Source of the DNA: DASRDR01 sp963812945 [NCBI: uncultured Candidatus Rokubacteria bacterium] | GTDB taxonomy: Bacteria > Methylomirabilota > Methylomirabilia > Rokubacteriales | Assembly (NCBI GenBank): GCA_963812945.1 | Contig: CAWEXD010000008.1 | Span: 3,990,984 to 4,054,983, forward strand | Direction: 5' to 3' | Length of the DNA: 64,000 nt | In this document: positions 1-8,972 of the stretch, one piece after another | Numbering within the stretch: the first letter of the stretch is position 1 | Layout of the letters: every line of letters begins with the position of its first letter | Notes under the pieces: model-generated | Told to the model about the DNA's origin: nothing | Database searches by the model: none | The model's input: only the letters and a program-made list of their open reading frames with translations | Position numbers and translations under genes: made by a program

Positions 1-862
1 CGGTCCAGCTCGCCGAGGTCGGTCTCGACGTCCCGGAGCCGCCCTTCGGTGTCGGCGTCCTGCGGCAGGAGGGCGAGCGCCACCCGGATGCGCGCGAGCG
101 GCGAGCGCAGCTCGTGGGAGACGTTCGCGAGGAGCTCCCGCTGCCCGTGCACGAGGCGCTCGACCCGCTCCGGCCATGTCGTTGAACGCGCGCGTGAGGT
201 CGCCGATCTCGTCGGTCCGGCGGGCGATGCCCGGCGCGGCGCCACCCGCGGTGCGGCGGGTCGAGCGGCACGCGGTACCCGAGATCCCCCGCGCCGAGCC
301 GCCGCGCCCCCTCGGTCAGGCGCTCCACCGGCTGCGAGATGCGCCGCGCGAGCGGCGCCGCCGCGAGCGCGACGATCAGCAGGACGAACCCCACGCCGAG
401 GGCGGGCCGCCAGAGGCTCCCCATCCGGAGCCGCCGGGGCGCCGACAGCTCGAAGAACCCCCGGACGGCGCCCGACCCGGGCTCCCGCACCGCCGCCGCC
501 ACGAACCAGGCCGGCCCCGCCTCGGTGACGAGATCGCCCGCGCGGAGCTCGGCGGTCTCGCGCGGGCTCAACGGGCGGAGCGGCGCGCCGGCCGCTGCCA
601 CCACGCGTCCCTCGAGATCCCGGACGGTCACGTCGACCTCGAGGTCGGCGTGGAGCTGCGCGAGCCGCCGCCCGAGCGCGGCCCCGTCGTCCCGGTGCTC
701 GGCGACGAGCGTCCCCACGTGGCGCGCGAGCCGCTCGACCACCTGACGCTGGAAGGCGCCGCGCTGGCCGAAGGCGAAGACCATGCTCGCCGCCAGCCCG
801 ACCACCAGCAGGACGCCGAGGAAGTGGAGGTAGATGCGGGAATAGAGGCGCCGCACCGTCAC
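1..862 (-). pseudogene. Sensor histidine kinase, partial and frameshifted
   Basis: Membrane sensor kinase of a two-component system, cut by the window edge. A GTG start at 862 overlaps the stop of the response regulator (GTGA), so the two are co-translated. The first frame gives TM1 (about residues 8-31), a periplasmic sensor region, TM2 (about 155-178) and the start of a HAMP linker ending LGYRVPLD. The HAMP then continues in a second frame (RRTDEIGDLTRAFNDMA) and the H-box in a third (LLANVSHELRSPLAR). This implies one extra base near 242-259 and another near 170-176. All the expected blocks remain in order, so the gene is either recently broken or carries assembly errors. The catalytic ATPase domain lies outside the window. 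Confidence 0.8.
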
Positions 863-1572
863 GCCTCGCCACGCGCCAGGAGGTACCCGACGCCGCGGAC
901 CGTCTTGATGAGGCGCGGCGCCTTCGGATCGGCCTCGAGCTTCTGGCGGAGCTTCGAGACGTGGACGTCGATGGAGCGGTCGAACGCCTCCCACTCCGTG
1001 CCGCGGAGCGCGTCGAGGAGCTGCTCCCGCGAGAGCGGCCGCCCCGCGGCCCGCGCGAGCGCCGACAGGAGCTCGAACTCGTAGTGGGTCAGCGCCTGGC
1101 GCCGGCCCGCCACCGTGACCTCGCGCGCGTCGAAGTCGATCTCGAGGGCGCCGGAGCGGAAGCGCGGCCGGGACGGCCCGGCCGGGCCCGGCCCCGCGCT
1201 CCGGCGCAGGACCGCGCGGATCCGGGCCAGGAGCTCCCGCGGGTTGAAGGGCTTGGGCAGGTAGTCGTCGGCGCCCAGCTCGAGCCCGACGATCCGGTCG
1301 ACGTCCTCGCCCCGGGCCGTGAGCATGATGATCGGGATGGCCGCCACCTCGGGGAGCGCGCGGATGCGGCGGCAGATCTCGAGCCCGTCGGCCCCGGGCA
1401 GCATGAGGTCGAGCAGGACCACGTCGACGCGGCGCTTCCGGAGCGCCGCGAGACCGCGCTCGCCGTCGCCGACCACGGTGACGTCGATCTCGTGCTTGCC
1501 GAGATACTCCGCCACCAGAGCGCCCAGCCGGGCGTCGTCGTCGATCAGGAGCGCGGCCCCGCGGGTCGGCAT
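859..1572 (-). CDS. OmpR/PhoB-family response regulator
   Basis: DNA-binding response regulator of 237 residues. The receiver domain occupies about residues 5-122, with the acidic pocket D11-D13, phospho-acceptor D55 in LLDLMLPG and conserved K107 in YLPKPF. A winged-helix Trans_reg_C domain follows at about 140-233 (SVDVHVSKLRQKLE-type recognition region). It lies 15 bp downstream of the Spy-like gene and overlaps the kinase start by 4 bp, giving the operon order spy-like, regulator, kinase. By analogy with CpxAR/CpxP the circuit probably senses envelope or metal stress; that role is inferred from the neighbour. Confidence 0.93.
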   Translation of the reverse strand: MPTRGAALLIDDDARLGALVAEYLGKHEIDVTVVGDGERGLAALRKRRVDVVLLDLMLPGADGLEICRRIRALPEVAAIPIIMLTARGEDVDRIVGLELGADDYLPKPFNPRELLARIRAVLRRSAGPGPAGPSRPRFRSGALEIDFDAREVTVAGRRQALTHYEFELLSALARAAGRPLSREQLLDALRGTEWEAFDRSIDVHVSKLRQKLEADPKAPRLIKTVRGVGYLLARGEA

Positions 1573-1587
1573 CCTCGCCTTACGGTC

Positions 1588-2043
1588 TCAGTGCATGTGG
1601 CTCAGGCGGTGATTGCGGACATAGTCGGCGACCGCCCGGCGCTGGGCCGCGGTCAGCACCCCGTGCGCGTCGACGAGGGCCTGGTGGATCGCCTCCCGCA
1701 TCCGCTGCCGCTCCTCGTCGGCCTGCCGGTGGAACGCGTCGACCTGGGCGGGATCGACCTGGTCGGCCTCGAAGAGCCGGAGGCCCTCCTCCAGGTGCGC
1801 CCGGCGGCTCGTGTGAGCTTGCTCCACCGCCAGGAACGCCCGATCGCGGATCTGGTTGATCTGGATCCGCTGGTCGGGGGTCACCTTCGCCTCGTCGAGC
1901 GCGTCGTCGATCGCCGCCACGACCATGCGCTTCATGATCGCGTGGCGCCCGCCGCCGTGCGCGCCGTAGGCCATGGCGCCCCCCGCCGCCACCAGCCCCA
2001 AGGCCCCCGCCGTCATCAGCCCGAACACCGTGCGTCGCTTCAT
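1588..2043 (-). CDS. Spy/CpxP-like periplasmic protein
   Basis: Small exported, mostly helical protein of 151 residues. The N-terminus (MKRRTVFGLMTAGALGLVAA) is a signal peptide, probably cleaved near residue 25. The mature part has two LTxxQ-like elements (VTPDQRIQINQIRD and LTAAQRRAVADYV), as in the Spy/CpxP/heavy-metal-sensor family of envelope chaperones. The ATG at 2043 follows an AGGAGG ribosome-binding site. As first gene of the operon with the regulator and kinase it is likely an accessory sensor or feedback inhibitor of the kinase (inference). A His-rich patch after the signal (GAHGGGRHA) may bind metal. Confidence 0.82.
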   Translation of the reverse strand: MKRRTVFGLMTAGALGLVAAGGAMAYGAHGGGRHAIMKRMVVAAIDDALDEAKVTPDQRIQINQIRDRAFLAVEQAHTSRRAHLEEGLRLFEADQVDPAQVDAFHRQADEERQRMREAIHQALVDAHGVLTAAQRRAVADYVRNHRLSHMH

Positions 2044-2162
2044 GGCTCGCTCCTCCTCGTGTGAGTGTGGCGCGGGCTCTCGGCCCGCGTGTCCCGAGCA
2101 TGGAGCGCCGACGTGAAGCGAGTATGTGCCGCGCGTAAAGATTCGTGAAGCCGGCGGGCCGG

Positions 2163-2585
2163 TCAAAGCGGCTTGCGAAAGAAGATACGGGTGGCGCGGT
2201 CCGGCCACCCGGGCAGCTCCCCGATCTCCTCGTAGCCGAGCCGACGGTAGAAGCCCGGTGCCTGGTAGCTGTGCGCGTCGAGGTGCATCTCCCGGCAGCC
2301 TCGACGGCGCGCCTCGCCCTCGGCGGCGGCGAGCAGTCGCGCTCCCAGGCCCTGTCGCCGGTTGGCCTCCCGGACCCACAGGGTCTTCACGAAACCCACC
2401 CGCCCCCACGTCCATCCGTGCATACCAGCCACGAGCTCACCAGCGTCGTCACGAACGAAGATGGCGAGCCACTGACCGTCGTCCCAGCCTGTGACCGCGA
2501 CGTTGTACCGATAGAGAAGGTCGTCGAGGGCAGCGACCTCCTCCAGGCGCGGCTCGTCCTCGATTCGCAACGCGTCAGCCGTCAT
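2163..2585 (-). CDS. GNAT family N-acetyltransferase
   Basis: Cytoplasmic acetyl-CoA-dependent N-acyltransferase of 140 residues. Motif A is visible as RRQGLGARLLAAAEGEARRR (about residues 76-95), the R-x-x-G-x-G/A pyrophosphate loop that binds CoA. It is preceded by the beta4 strand (VKTLWVREANR) and followed by the motif-B pattern APGFYRRLGYEEIGE. The family usually acetylates small amines, antibiotics or protein N-termini; nothing here fixes the substrate. It stands alone, with a 67-bp gap to the upstream PH-domain gene and about 120 bp before the Spy operon. Confidence 0.9.
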   Translation of the reverse strand: MTADALRIEDEPRLEEVAALDDLLYRYNVAVTGWDDGQWLAIFVRDDAGELVAGMHGWTWGRVGFVKTLWVREANRRQGLGARLLAAAEGEARRRGCREMHLDAHSYQAPGFYRRLGYEEIGELPGWPDRATRIFFRKPL

Positions 2586-2651
2586 CGTAGATCTCCGCCG
2601 ACCGCCCCGCGATGCGTGCGGCGGGGCGGCGTCAGGGCAGCCTGGGCTCGG

Positions 2652-3143
2652 TCACGCCTGGCCGCGCTCGGGCTCGAACGCGCGGACCGAGGCCGCCTGC
2701 ACGTGATTGCGGAAGCCGATCGGGTCGTGCACGCGCGGGAACACCTCGCGGACACCCCCCGTGCCGGTCACCACGAGGTCGCCGTACCTCAGCAAGCGCC
2801 CGACGAGGGTCTGCTGGACCCCGATCGACTCCACCTTGCCGAGCAAGAGCTCCGTCGTGTACCGGCCGATGAGCCCCACCTTGAAGATGAGGCGCGTCGT
2901 CGTGACGGCGAACTCCGAAGTGAGGAGCTCTACGGCCTCGACCAGGCCCCAGACGACGCCCGCGAGGATGACGACGAGGCTCGCGTACCAGAGCCACTCC
3001 ATGCGCGTCGCCACCCCGAGCGCCACGGTGATGACGAGGCCGAGGAGCGTCAGGAGCCCCGGCTTCGCGAACAGGACCCAGTGGAGCTTGGTCTTGTAGA
3101 TCACCTGCTCGTTCGGCAGGAGGTGGCGCTCGACGTACCCCAC
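2652..3143 (-). CDS. PH-domain (bPH_2/YdbS-type) membrane protein
   Basis: 163-residue membrane protein. Two adjacent hydrophobic helices (about residues 25-66) are followed by a bacterial PH domain (about 70-145) with the pattern LTSEFAVTTTRLIFKVGLIGR, then ELLLGKVESIGVQQTLVGRL, typical of YdbS/YdbT proteins. The GTG start at 3143 follows a GAGGAGG ribosome-binding site. Members are membrane-associated and of uncertain function, sometimes linked to envelope stress. The neighbouring genes do not sharpen this. Confidence 0.85.
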   Translation of the reverse strand: MGYVERHLLPNEQVIYKTKLHWVLFAKPGLLTLLGLVITVALGVATRMEWLWYASLVVILAGVVWGLVEAVELLTSEFAVTTTRLIFKVGLIGRYTTELLLGKVESIGVQQTLVGRLLRYGDLVVTGTGGVREVFPRVHDPIGFRNHVQAASVRAFEPERGQA

Positions 3144-3299
3144 GGGCGGGCCTCCTCTCGGTGATCCGGGGCACCGGGCCGCCGGCCCGCATCACCGACG
3201 GCGAGGATAGCCCGGCCCGAGCGGGGCGGCAACGCGGGGCGCGCCCGTGCTAGCATGACCGCGCTCCGCCCATCTTCCGCCCGAGGAGGTCCTGCCCAG

Positions 3300-4421
3300 A
3301 TGGCCCGCACCGGCAAGGCCGCCGTGTTCCGGGGGCCGGGCCAGCCCTTCGAGCTCTGCGAGCTCCCGGTCCCCGAGCTCGAGCCCGGGGCCGTGCTGGT
3401 GCGCGTGGCCCTCGCGAACATCTGCGGCTCGGATCTCCACTTCTGGCGCGGGGACGCGCCGCTCGCGCTCCCGCCCGACGGCTGGATCTTCGGGCACGAG
3501 ATGACGGGGCGCGTGGCGGCGCTCGGGGCCGGCGTCCGGTCGGACTCGCTCGGGCAGCCGCTCCGCGAGGGCGACCGCGTCGCCTACTGCTACTTCTATC
3601 CGTGCGGCCGCTGCTACGTGTGCCTCCAGGGCCAGCGGGCCGCGTGCCCCACGAAGATCGGCCGCGCCACCGGCCCGGGGGAGTTCCCGCACTGGGTCGG
3701 GGCGTTCGCCGAGTACTACTACGTCCGGCCGGGCGGCTTCGTCTTCCGGGTCCCCGACGACCTCCCGGACACCCTCGTGTCCCCGGTCAACTGCGCCCTC
3801 TCCCAGGTGCTCTTCGGGCTCACGCGCGCCGGCCTGGCGCTCGGGGAGAGCGTGGTCATCCAGGGCGCGGGGGGCCTCGGCCTCCAGGCCGTCGCGGTGG
3901 CGCGCGAGATGGGCGCCGGGACGGTGATCGTGATCGACCAGCTGGCCGGGCGGCTCGAGCTCGCCCGCGCCTTCGGGGCCGACCACACGCTCGATCTCTC
4001 GGAGGTCCCCGACCGGCGGGCCCGCGTCAAGCAGGTCCGCGACTGGACGGGCGGCCGGGGCGCCGATCTCGCCTGCGACTTCGTCGGCTTCCCGCCGGTG
4101 GTGCCGGAGGGCATCGAGATGCTGCGGGCCGGCGGGCGCTACCTCGAGATCGGGTGCATCAGCCGGGGCCGCACCGTCGAGTTCGATCCCTCCTCGCTCG
4201 TCTGGGGGTCGAAGACGATCATCGGCGTCGTGATGTACGATCCGTGGGTGATTCCGCGGGCGCTCGAGTTCCTCCGCCGCGGCCGCGGGCGCTATCCGTT
4301 CGACCGGCTGGTCTCGCACACCTATCCCCTCGACCGGATCGACGAGGCCTTCCGGGACGCCGAGTGGTACCAGCGCGAGGCCGCTCCGAGCCGGATCACC
4401 CGCGCCGCGCTGGCGCCCTAG
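3300..4421 (+). CDS. Zinc-dependent alcohol dehydrogenase (MDR family)
   Basis: 373-residue medium-chain dehydrogenase, NAD(P)-dependent and cytoplasmic. Catalytic zinc ligands are C42 (NICGSD) and H66-E67 (GHEMTG). The structural zinc site is the four-cysteine loop C102, C105, C108, C116. The Rossmann fold begins with GAGGLG at about 189-194. The family oxidises alcohols, polyols or amino alcohols (threonine/sorbitol dehydrogenase group); the substrate is not evident. The ATG at 3300 was preferred over the upstream ATG at 3255 because AGGAGG lies 10 nt before it. The next gene, an MFS transporter, starts 32 bp downstream and may carry the substrate or product (inference). Confidence 0.9.
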   Translation: MARTGKAAVFRGPGQPFELCELPVPELEPGAVLVRVALANICGSDLHFWRGDAPLALPPDGWIFGHEMTGRVAALGAGVRSDSLGQPLREGDRVAYCYFYPCGRCYVCLQGQRAACPTKIGRATGPGEFPHWVGAFAEYYYVRPGGFVFRVPDDLPDTLVSPVNCALSQVLFGLTRAGLALGESVVIQGAGGLGLQAVAVAREMGAGTVIVIDQLAGRLELARAFGADHTLDLSEVPDRRARVKQVRDWTGGRGADLACDFVGFPPVVPEGIEMLRAGGRYLEIGCISRGRTVEFDPSSLVWGSKTIIGVVMYDPWVIPRALEFLRRGRGRYPFDRLVSHTYPLDRIDEAFRDAEWYQREAAPSRITRAALAP

Positions 4422-4453
4422 CCGCCGCCGCGCGCCTCGAGCCCCCGGCCCGG

Positions 4454-5617
4454 ATGCTCGCCCGGCTGCTCCCGATCGGCCTCATCACGCTCGCCTTCAA
4501 CCTGGGCGGCGGGCTCGTCGCCCCGGCGCTCCCGCTCTACGCGCGGAGCCTCGGCGCGGACTACCGGGACCTCGGCCTCATCGGCGCGGCCCACGGGCTC
4601 GCCTTCGCGGCCCTCACGATCCCGCTCGGGCGGGCCTCGGACCGCTTCGGGCGCCGCGCGATCCTCATGCTCTCCGGGATCGGGATCGGCGGCGCCGCGG
4701 CGCTCTACCTCGCCGCCGGCGGCGTCCCCGGTCTCGCCGCCGGCAAGCTCCTCGAGGCCGCCGCGTGGGCCGCGTTCTGGCCGACCCTCGAGGCCTGGGT
4801 CGCCGAGCGGTTCGGCGCGCGCGCCGGGGCGGCGATGGGCGTGGCCTACGGCGCCTATGCGCTGGCGTTCGTGGTGGGGACCGCCGGCGGCGGCTTCGTC
4901 GTCGAGGCGTTCGGCCTTCGCGCGCCATTCGCGCTCTACCTCGGGACGGCGGGGCTCTCGGTGATCCTCGTCGGGATGCTCGCGGGCGGCGAGACGGCGG
5001 GGCCCGAGGCGGCCCGCCGCCACGCGGCCGCGACGCCGCGGATCGTCACGACGGACCCGGCCTTGTCGCGGACCCGGCGGGTGGTCGCGTACCTGACGGG
5101 CTTCGTGTACGTCTACGGGCTCGGGACCGTCCTCGCGTTCCTGCCGGTGTACGGGGCGGACCGCGCGCTCTCGCCGCGGAGGGTCGGGCTCCTCCTCGCC
5201 GCGTACTGGCTCGCGCGGGTCGTCGGGTCCCTCGGCGCCGGGCGCGTGTCGGACACGGTCAGTCGCCGCATGGTCCTCATCCCCGCGATGCTCGTGACGG
5301 GAGCCGGGGCCGGCCTCGTCGTGGCGCCGCTCGGGGCCGGCGCGCTGTTCCTGGGCGCCATGGCGCTCGGCCTGGCCGCCGGGGCGTCGGCCCCGACCTG
5401 CATCGCCCTCATCGCGGACCACGTGAGCGCGGAGGACCGCGGCGTGGCCATGGGGCTCTTCGAGGCCGCCTGCGGGGTCTCGATCCTCGCCTCGGGCCTG
5501 ATCGGCGGGGTCGCGGCCCAGGCCCTCGGGGGCGAGACGCCCTACCTGATCGTGGGCGCGCTCGCGCTCGCGTGGGCGGGGATCCTCGCCCGCGCCCTCC
5601 GTCCCGTCCGCGGCTGA
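4454..5617 (+). CDS. MFS transporter
   Basis: 387-residue major facilitator superfamily permease with about 12 membrane helices in two halves. The loop 2-3 signature is GRASDRFGRRAIL, with a counterpart in the second half (GRVSDTVSRRMVL). Both halves show the Gly/Ala-rich pattern of drug or small-molecule efflux members (MFS_1). The start is the ATG at 4454, giving MLARLLPIGLITLAF as first helix. It lies 32 bp after the dehydrogenase and is probably co-transcribed. The substrate cannot be told from the sequence. Confidence 0.9.
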   Translation: MLARLLPIGLITLAFNLGGGLVAPALPLYARSLGADYRDLGLIGAAHGLAFAALTIPLGRASDRFGRRAILMLSGIGIGGAAALYLAAGGVPGLAAGKLLEAAAWAAFWPTLEAWVAERFGARAGAAMGVAYGAYALAFVVGTAGGGFVVEAFGLRAPFALYLGTAGLSVILVGMLAGGETAGPEAARRHAAATPRIVTTDPALSRTRRVVAYLTGFVYVYGLGTVLAFLPVYGADRALSPRRVGLLLAAYWLARVVGSLGAGRVSDTVSRRMVLIPAMLVTGAGAGLVVAPLGAGALFLGAMALGLAAGASAPTCIALIADHVSAEDRGVAMGLFEAACGVSILASGLIGGVAAQALGGETPYLIVGALALAWAGILARALRPVRG

Positions 5618-5785
5618 CCGTCCCCCGGTCCGCGGCCCCGCCGCGCCGCCTGTATCGGCCGGGCGTCACCGCGTCGCCCGCGCGAGACACCCGCGCGCGG
5701 CCACCGCCCCCGCGACGCTTGCCGGCGCGCGGAGTTCCCGCCGGACGGCGGCTGGCACGCGGGCTGCTCCACGAGGCCGGGGACC

Positions 5786-6544
5786 ATGCGCGCGTGGCGG
5801 AGGCTCCGGCATCTCCGGAAGCGCGGGGGGAGAGAAGCGCGCCGGATCGCGAGCTCGCTCGGGCTCGCGGGCCGGGCGCTGGCCGAGCGGCTCGCGTATC
5901 GTCCCCGCGAGGTGGTCGTCGTGGCGCTCCTGGCCGGCGGCCTCTTCGCGGGGCTCCTCGTCGAGCGCTGGCGCGCCCGGCACCCGGCGACCGCGGACCG
6001 GCTGGAAGCGGAGCCGCCGCGGCTGACGAGCGTGGCGGCGGCCCCGCTCGCGCCCCGGCCGCGGCCGCGGGCCGTCGCGGCGCCGCGCTGCGACGCGTGG
6101 GGGAGCCGCCGGACGGCGAGCGTGGGCAACGCGGGCGATGTGGGCGCCGTGGGAGTCTCGGGAGCGAGGCGCCCGCGGCTCGATCTGAACCGGGCGACCC
6201 CGCGCGAGCTCGCGCGCCTGGCCGGCATCGGCTGGGGCCTCGCGGCGCGGATCGTCGCCGCGCGGGAGGCGTTCGAGGGCCGGGACGCCGGCGGCGGGCT
6301 CGAGCCGCCGTGGCCCGAGCGCCACGCGGGCTATCGGCGGCGGCCGCCGGCGCGCCCCGCGGGCGACGCCGAGCCGGAGGTCGACCGCCCGGCGGCCCCA
6401 GCGTCCCCGACGTCGCCAGTGTCTCCGACGTCGCCAGTGTCTGCGACGTCGCCAGTGTCTGCGACGTCGATGGTTCCGCCACCCGCGCCGGAGCCGGCCG
6501 AGCCGGAGTCCGGTGAGGCGCCGGCCGACCTCGCGCCCGAGTGA
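5786..6544 (+). CDS. comEA: ComEA-like helix-hairpin-helix protein
   Basis: 252-residue protein with one N-terminal membrane helix (about residues 44-62, VVVVALLAGGLFAGLL) and one helix-hairpin-helix unit (about 133-160, LDLNRATPRELARLAGIGWG) as in ComEA-type DNA receptors. It is followed by a Pro/Ala-rich tail. In competent bacteria ComEA holds incoming DNA outside the membrane and hands it to ComEC, whose gene follows directly with a GTGA overlap. Oddities: two stretches of tandem repeats (6122-6166 and 6404-6470) interrupt the linker and the tail, and the HhH region is short. The call rests on HhH plus comEC linkage; uptake function is inferred. Confidence 0.75.
   Translation: MRAWRRLRHLRKRGGREARRIASSLGLAGRALAERLAYRPREVVVVALLAGGLFAGLLVERWRARHPATADRLEAEPPRLTSVAAAPLAPRPRPRAVAAPRCDAWGSRRTASVGNAGDVGAVGVSGARRPRLDLNRATPRELARLAGIGWGLAARIVAAREAFEGRDAGGGLEPPWPERHAGYRRRPPARPAGDAEPEVDRPAAPASPTSPVSPTSPVSATSPVSATSMVPPPAPEPAEPESGEAPADLAPE
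6122..6166 (+). repeat. 9-bp tandem repeat inside comEA
   Basis: Five consecutive 9-bp units related to gtgggcaac (gcgggcgat, gtgggcgcc, gtgggagtc, tcgggagcg). They encode repeated x-G-x tripeptides just before the HhH motif. The length is a multiple of three, so the frame is kept. Confidence 0.75.
6404..6470 (+). repeat. 18-bp tandem repeat (two 9-bp halves) inside comEA
   Basis: Three full copies of an 18-bp unit (tctccgacgtcgccagtg with one or two changes) plus a 13-bp partial copy. In frame they encode PTSPVS, PTSPVS, ATSPVS. On the other strand each unit splits into two 9-bp halves, gacactggc and gacgtcgna, resembling the repeat in folK. Confidence 0.9.
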
Positions 6545-8862
6545 GCGCGCCCCTCCTGCCGCTCGCGATCGCGTTCGCCGCGGGCGCGTGGCTCGGGCTC
6601 TCCGTCGGGCCGCCGGCGTGGCTCGGGCTCGTCGGGCTCGTGGGCGGCGCGGGACTCTGCGTGACCGGACGCGGGCGCTCGCTCGCCGGCGCCAGCGTGG
6701 GGGTGGTCGTGCTCTGCGCCCTGGCGGGGTGGGCGCGCGTGGCCCTGCCCGATCCGTTCCCGGCCGTCAGCGGCGTGGGCCCGGGCCCGGCGGTCCTGGA
6801 GGGGCTCGTGGGCGGGGTCCCCCAGGTCGAGGCGCCGCGGACGCGCTTCCCGCTCATCCTCCGGCGCGCCGGAACGGAGCCGGCCCGGCCCGCAGCGGGC
6901 GCTCTCCCCCTGTCCCTCTACGGAACGGCGCCGCCCGTCGAGCCCGGCGACCTCGTGCGTGTCACCGGCGAGGTCCGCGCGCTCGCGCCGTTCCGGAACC
7001 CCGGGACCGAGCCGGGCGCCGCGCGGCGGACGCCGCGCTACGTCGCGACCGCGCGCGCGGGGGCCGTCGAGCGCCTCCCGCCCGTGCCGCTCCCCTGGTG
7101 GCTCAGGACGCGGCTCGGCATCCACCGCACGATCGAGGCCCACCTGCCGCCGGTCTCCGGCGCGCTTCTCGAGGGGCTCCTCATCGGCGAGCGCCGCCAG
7201 CTCCCGTCGACCCTGCTCGCCGACTTCCGGCAGGCGGGGGTCTTCCACGTGCTCGCGATCTCGGGCTTCAACGTGGCGCTCGTCGCCGGCTCGGCATTCC
7301 TCGTCCTCCGCCTGCTCCGCCTGCCCGCCGCGCTCGCCGCCGGCCTGGCGCTCGCGACGCTGGTCGCGTTCGCCGCGGTGGTCGGGGGCCAGCCCTCCGT
7401 GCTCCGCGCGACCATCATGGGCGGCCTGTTCCTCGCCGCGGGCCTGCTCGGGCGCGAGAGCCGCGTGTGGAACAGCCTTGCGGCCGCGCTCCTGGCGCTG
7501 CTCGCCCTGGATCCCGGGAGCCTCGCGGAGCCGGGGCTCCAGCTCTCGTTCGCCGCGACGGCCGGGCTCCTCCACCTCCATCCGTGGATCCGCGCGCGAC
7601 TCCCGCTCTGGTGCCCCGGGCCGGTCCGGAGCGCGCTGGCCGTGTCGGCCGGAGCCCAGCTGGGCGTCACCCCGGTGATGCTGCTCCACTTCGGCCAGCT
7701 CTCACCGCTGGGAGTGGCCGCGAACCTCCTCGTCGTCCCGCTGGCGGGCCTCCTCACGACGGGCGGGGTTCTGACGCTCGCCGTGGCGGCCCTCTGGGAG
7801 CCGCTCGCCCGGCCGCTCTTCCAGAGTCTCTGGCTCCTCCTCGTCACGCTGCGCCTCGTCGTCCGCGCGCTCGCCGCCCTCCCCGGCGCCGTCGTGCACG
7901 TGCCGCCGCCGCCCGCGCTCGCCGTGGCCGCGGGCGGGCTCGCGCTGCTCCTCGCGCCGTACGCGCGCGGGCGGGCGGCCTGGCTCTCGATCGCGCTGCT
8001 CGGCCTCGGCGCGAGCGCGGCCACGATCGCGCCCATGCGGCCGGACGGGCGCGTGCGCCTCGTCGTCCTCGACGTGGGCCAGGGCGAGGCAATCCTGGTG
8101 CGGGCGCCGGAGGGGCAGACGCTCCTCGTGGACACGGGCGGCGGCGGCCCGGGGCGCGGGGATCGCGGCGAGCGCGTCCTCGTCCCGGTCCTCCGCCGCC
8201 TCGGGGTCCGCCGTGTGAGCGCGCTCGCGCTCACGCACGGGGCGCCCGATCATGCGGGGGGGCTGGCCGGGCTCCTCGAGGGGATGCCGGTCGACGAGGC
8301 GTGGATCCCGGCGGGCAGCGAGGGCGCCGCCTGGCTGGCGCCGCTCGCGGCGCGGGGCGTCCCGCAGCGACCGCTCGCCCGGGGCGACCGGCGCTGGCTC
8401 GGCTCGCTCCTGGTGACGGCGCTCCACCCGCCTCGCGCCGGGCCGGCCGGGGATCAGGAGCCCGGCGCCGCACTCCCCCTCCTGCTTCGGATCGAGTGGG
8501 GCCTCTTCGCGGCGATCCTGACGGGCGGCGGCGGCCCGGAGGCGGAGGCCGCGGTGGTCCGGGCGGAGCCGCCCCTTCGGGCGACCCTCCTGAAGGTGAG
8601 CGGGCACGGGAGCCGGCGCGGCTCGACCCCCGGGTTCATCGGGGCGATCGCCCCCCGGCTCGCGCTGATCTCGGTGGGACGGAACGCCTTCGGACAGCCG
8701 GCACCGGAGGTCCTGGCCCGCCTGGCGACCGTGGGCGCGACGGTCTACCGGACCGATCTCGACGGCGCCATCGACGTCACGAGCGACGGCGCCCGCGTGT
8801 GGGTGCGGGCCTGGGGCCGGCCGGGGCCGCCCGCCGAGCTCGTCCTGCGGGATGGACTGTGA
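6541..8862 (+). CDS. comEC: ComEC/Rec2 family DNA internalization protein
   Basis: 773-residue polytopic membrane protein predicted to form the inner-membrane channel for single-stranded DNA uptake. It has N-terminal helices and a DUF4131-like region, the Competence domain (about residues 220-480, with FRQAGVFHVLAISGFNVALV) and a C-terminal metallo-beta-lactamase-like domain from about 505 (LDVGQGEAILV, LLVDTGG). The usual T-H-x-H-x-D-H metal motif reads THGAPDH (about 563-569), lacking the second His. The later H-H-G-S motif reads GHGS (about 687-690). The nuclease-like site is therefore degenerate. The GTG start overlaps the comEA stop. Confidence 0.92.
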   Translation: MSAPLLPLAIAFAAGAWLGLSVGPPAWLGLVGLVGGAGLCVTGRGRSLAGASVGVVVLCALAGWARVALPDPFPAVSGVGPGPAVLEGLVGGVPQVEAPRTRFPLILRRAGTEPARPAAGALPLSLYGTAPPVEPGDLVRVTGEVRALAPFRNPGTEPGAARRTPRYVATARAGAVERLPPVPLPWWLRTRLGIHRTIEAHLPPVSGALLEGLLIGERRQLPSTLLADFRQAGVFHVLAISGFNVALVAGSAFLVLRLLRLPAALAAGLALATLVAFAAVVGGQPSVLRATIMGGLFLAAGLLGRESRVWNSLAAALLALLALDPGSLAEPGLQLSFAATAGLLHLHPWIRARLPLWCPGPVRSALAVSAGAQLGVTPVMLLHFGQLSPLGVAANLLVVPLAGLLTTGGVLTLAVAALWEPLARPLFQSLWLLLVTLRLVVRALAALPGAVVHVPPPPALAVAAGGLALLLAPYARGRAAWLSIALLGLGASAATIAPMRPDGRVRLVVLDVGQGEAILVRAPEGQTLLVDTGGGGPGRGDRGERVLVPVLRRLGVRRVSALALTHGAPDHAGGLAGLLEGMPVDEAWIPAGSEGAAWLAPLAARGVPQRPLARGDRRWLGSLLVTALHPPRAGPAGDQEPGAALPLLLRIEWGLFAAILTGGGGPEAEAAVVRAEPPLRATLLKVSGHGSRRGSTPGFIGAIAPRLALISVGRNAFGQPAPEVLARLATVGATVYRTDLDGAIDVTSDGARVWVRAWGRPGPPAELVLRDGL

Positions 8863-8972
8863 GCGCGCAGGCCGCCGGTAGACTTCCCCGGCGCGCGCGC
8901 GGAACCTCAGCCCGACCTCCGCCCGGTGAGCCGAAGTACTGTGCGCAGGTCCCTGGTGGCGTGCCGGGGGAT

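Noticed and set aside
6404-6470. Regular repeats considered as a CRISPR array.
   Set aside because: Units are 18 bp, directly adjacent with no spacers, and in frame inside comEA. No cas genes are present.
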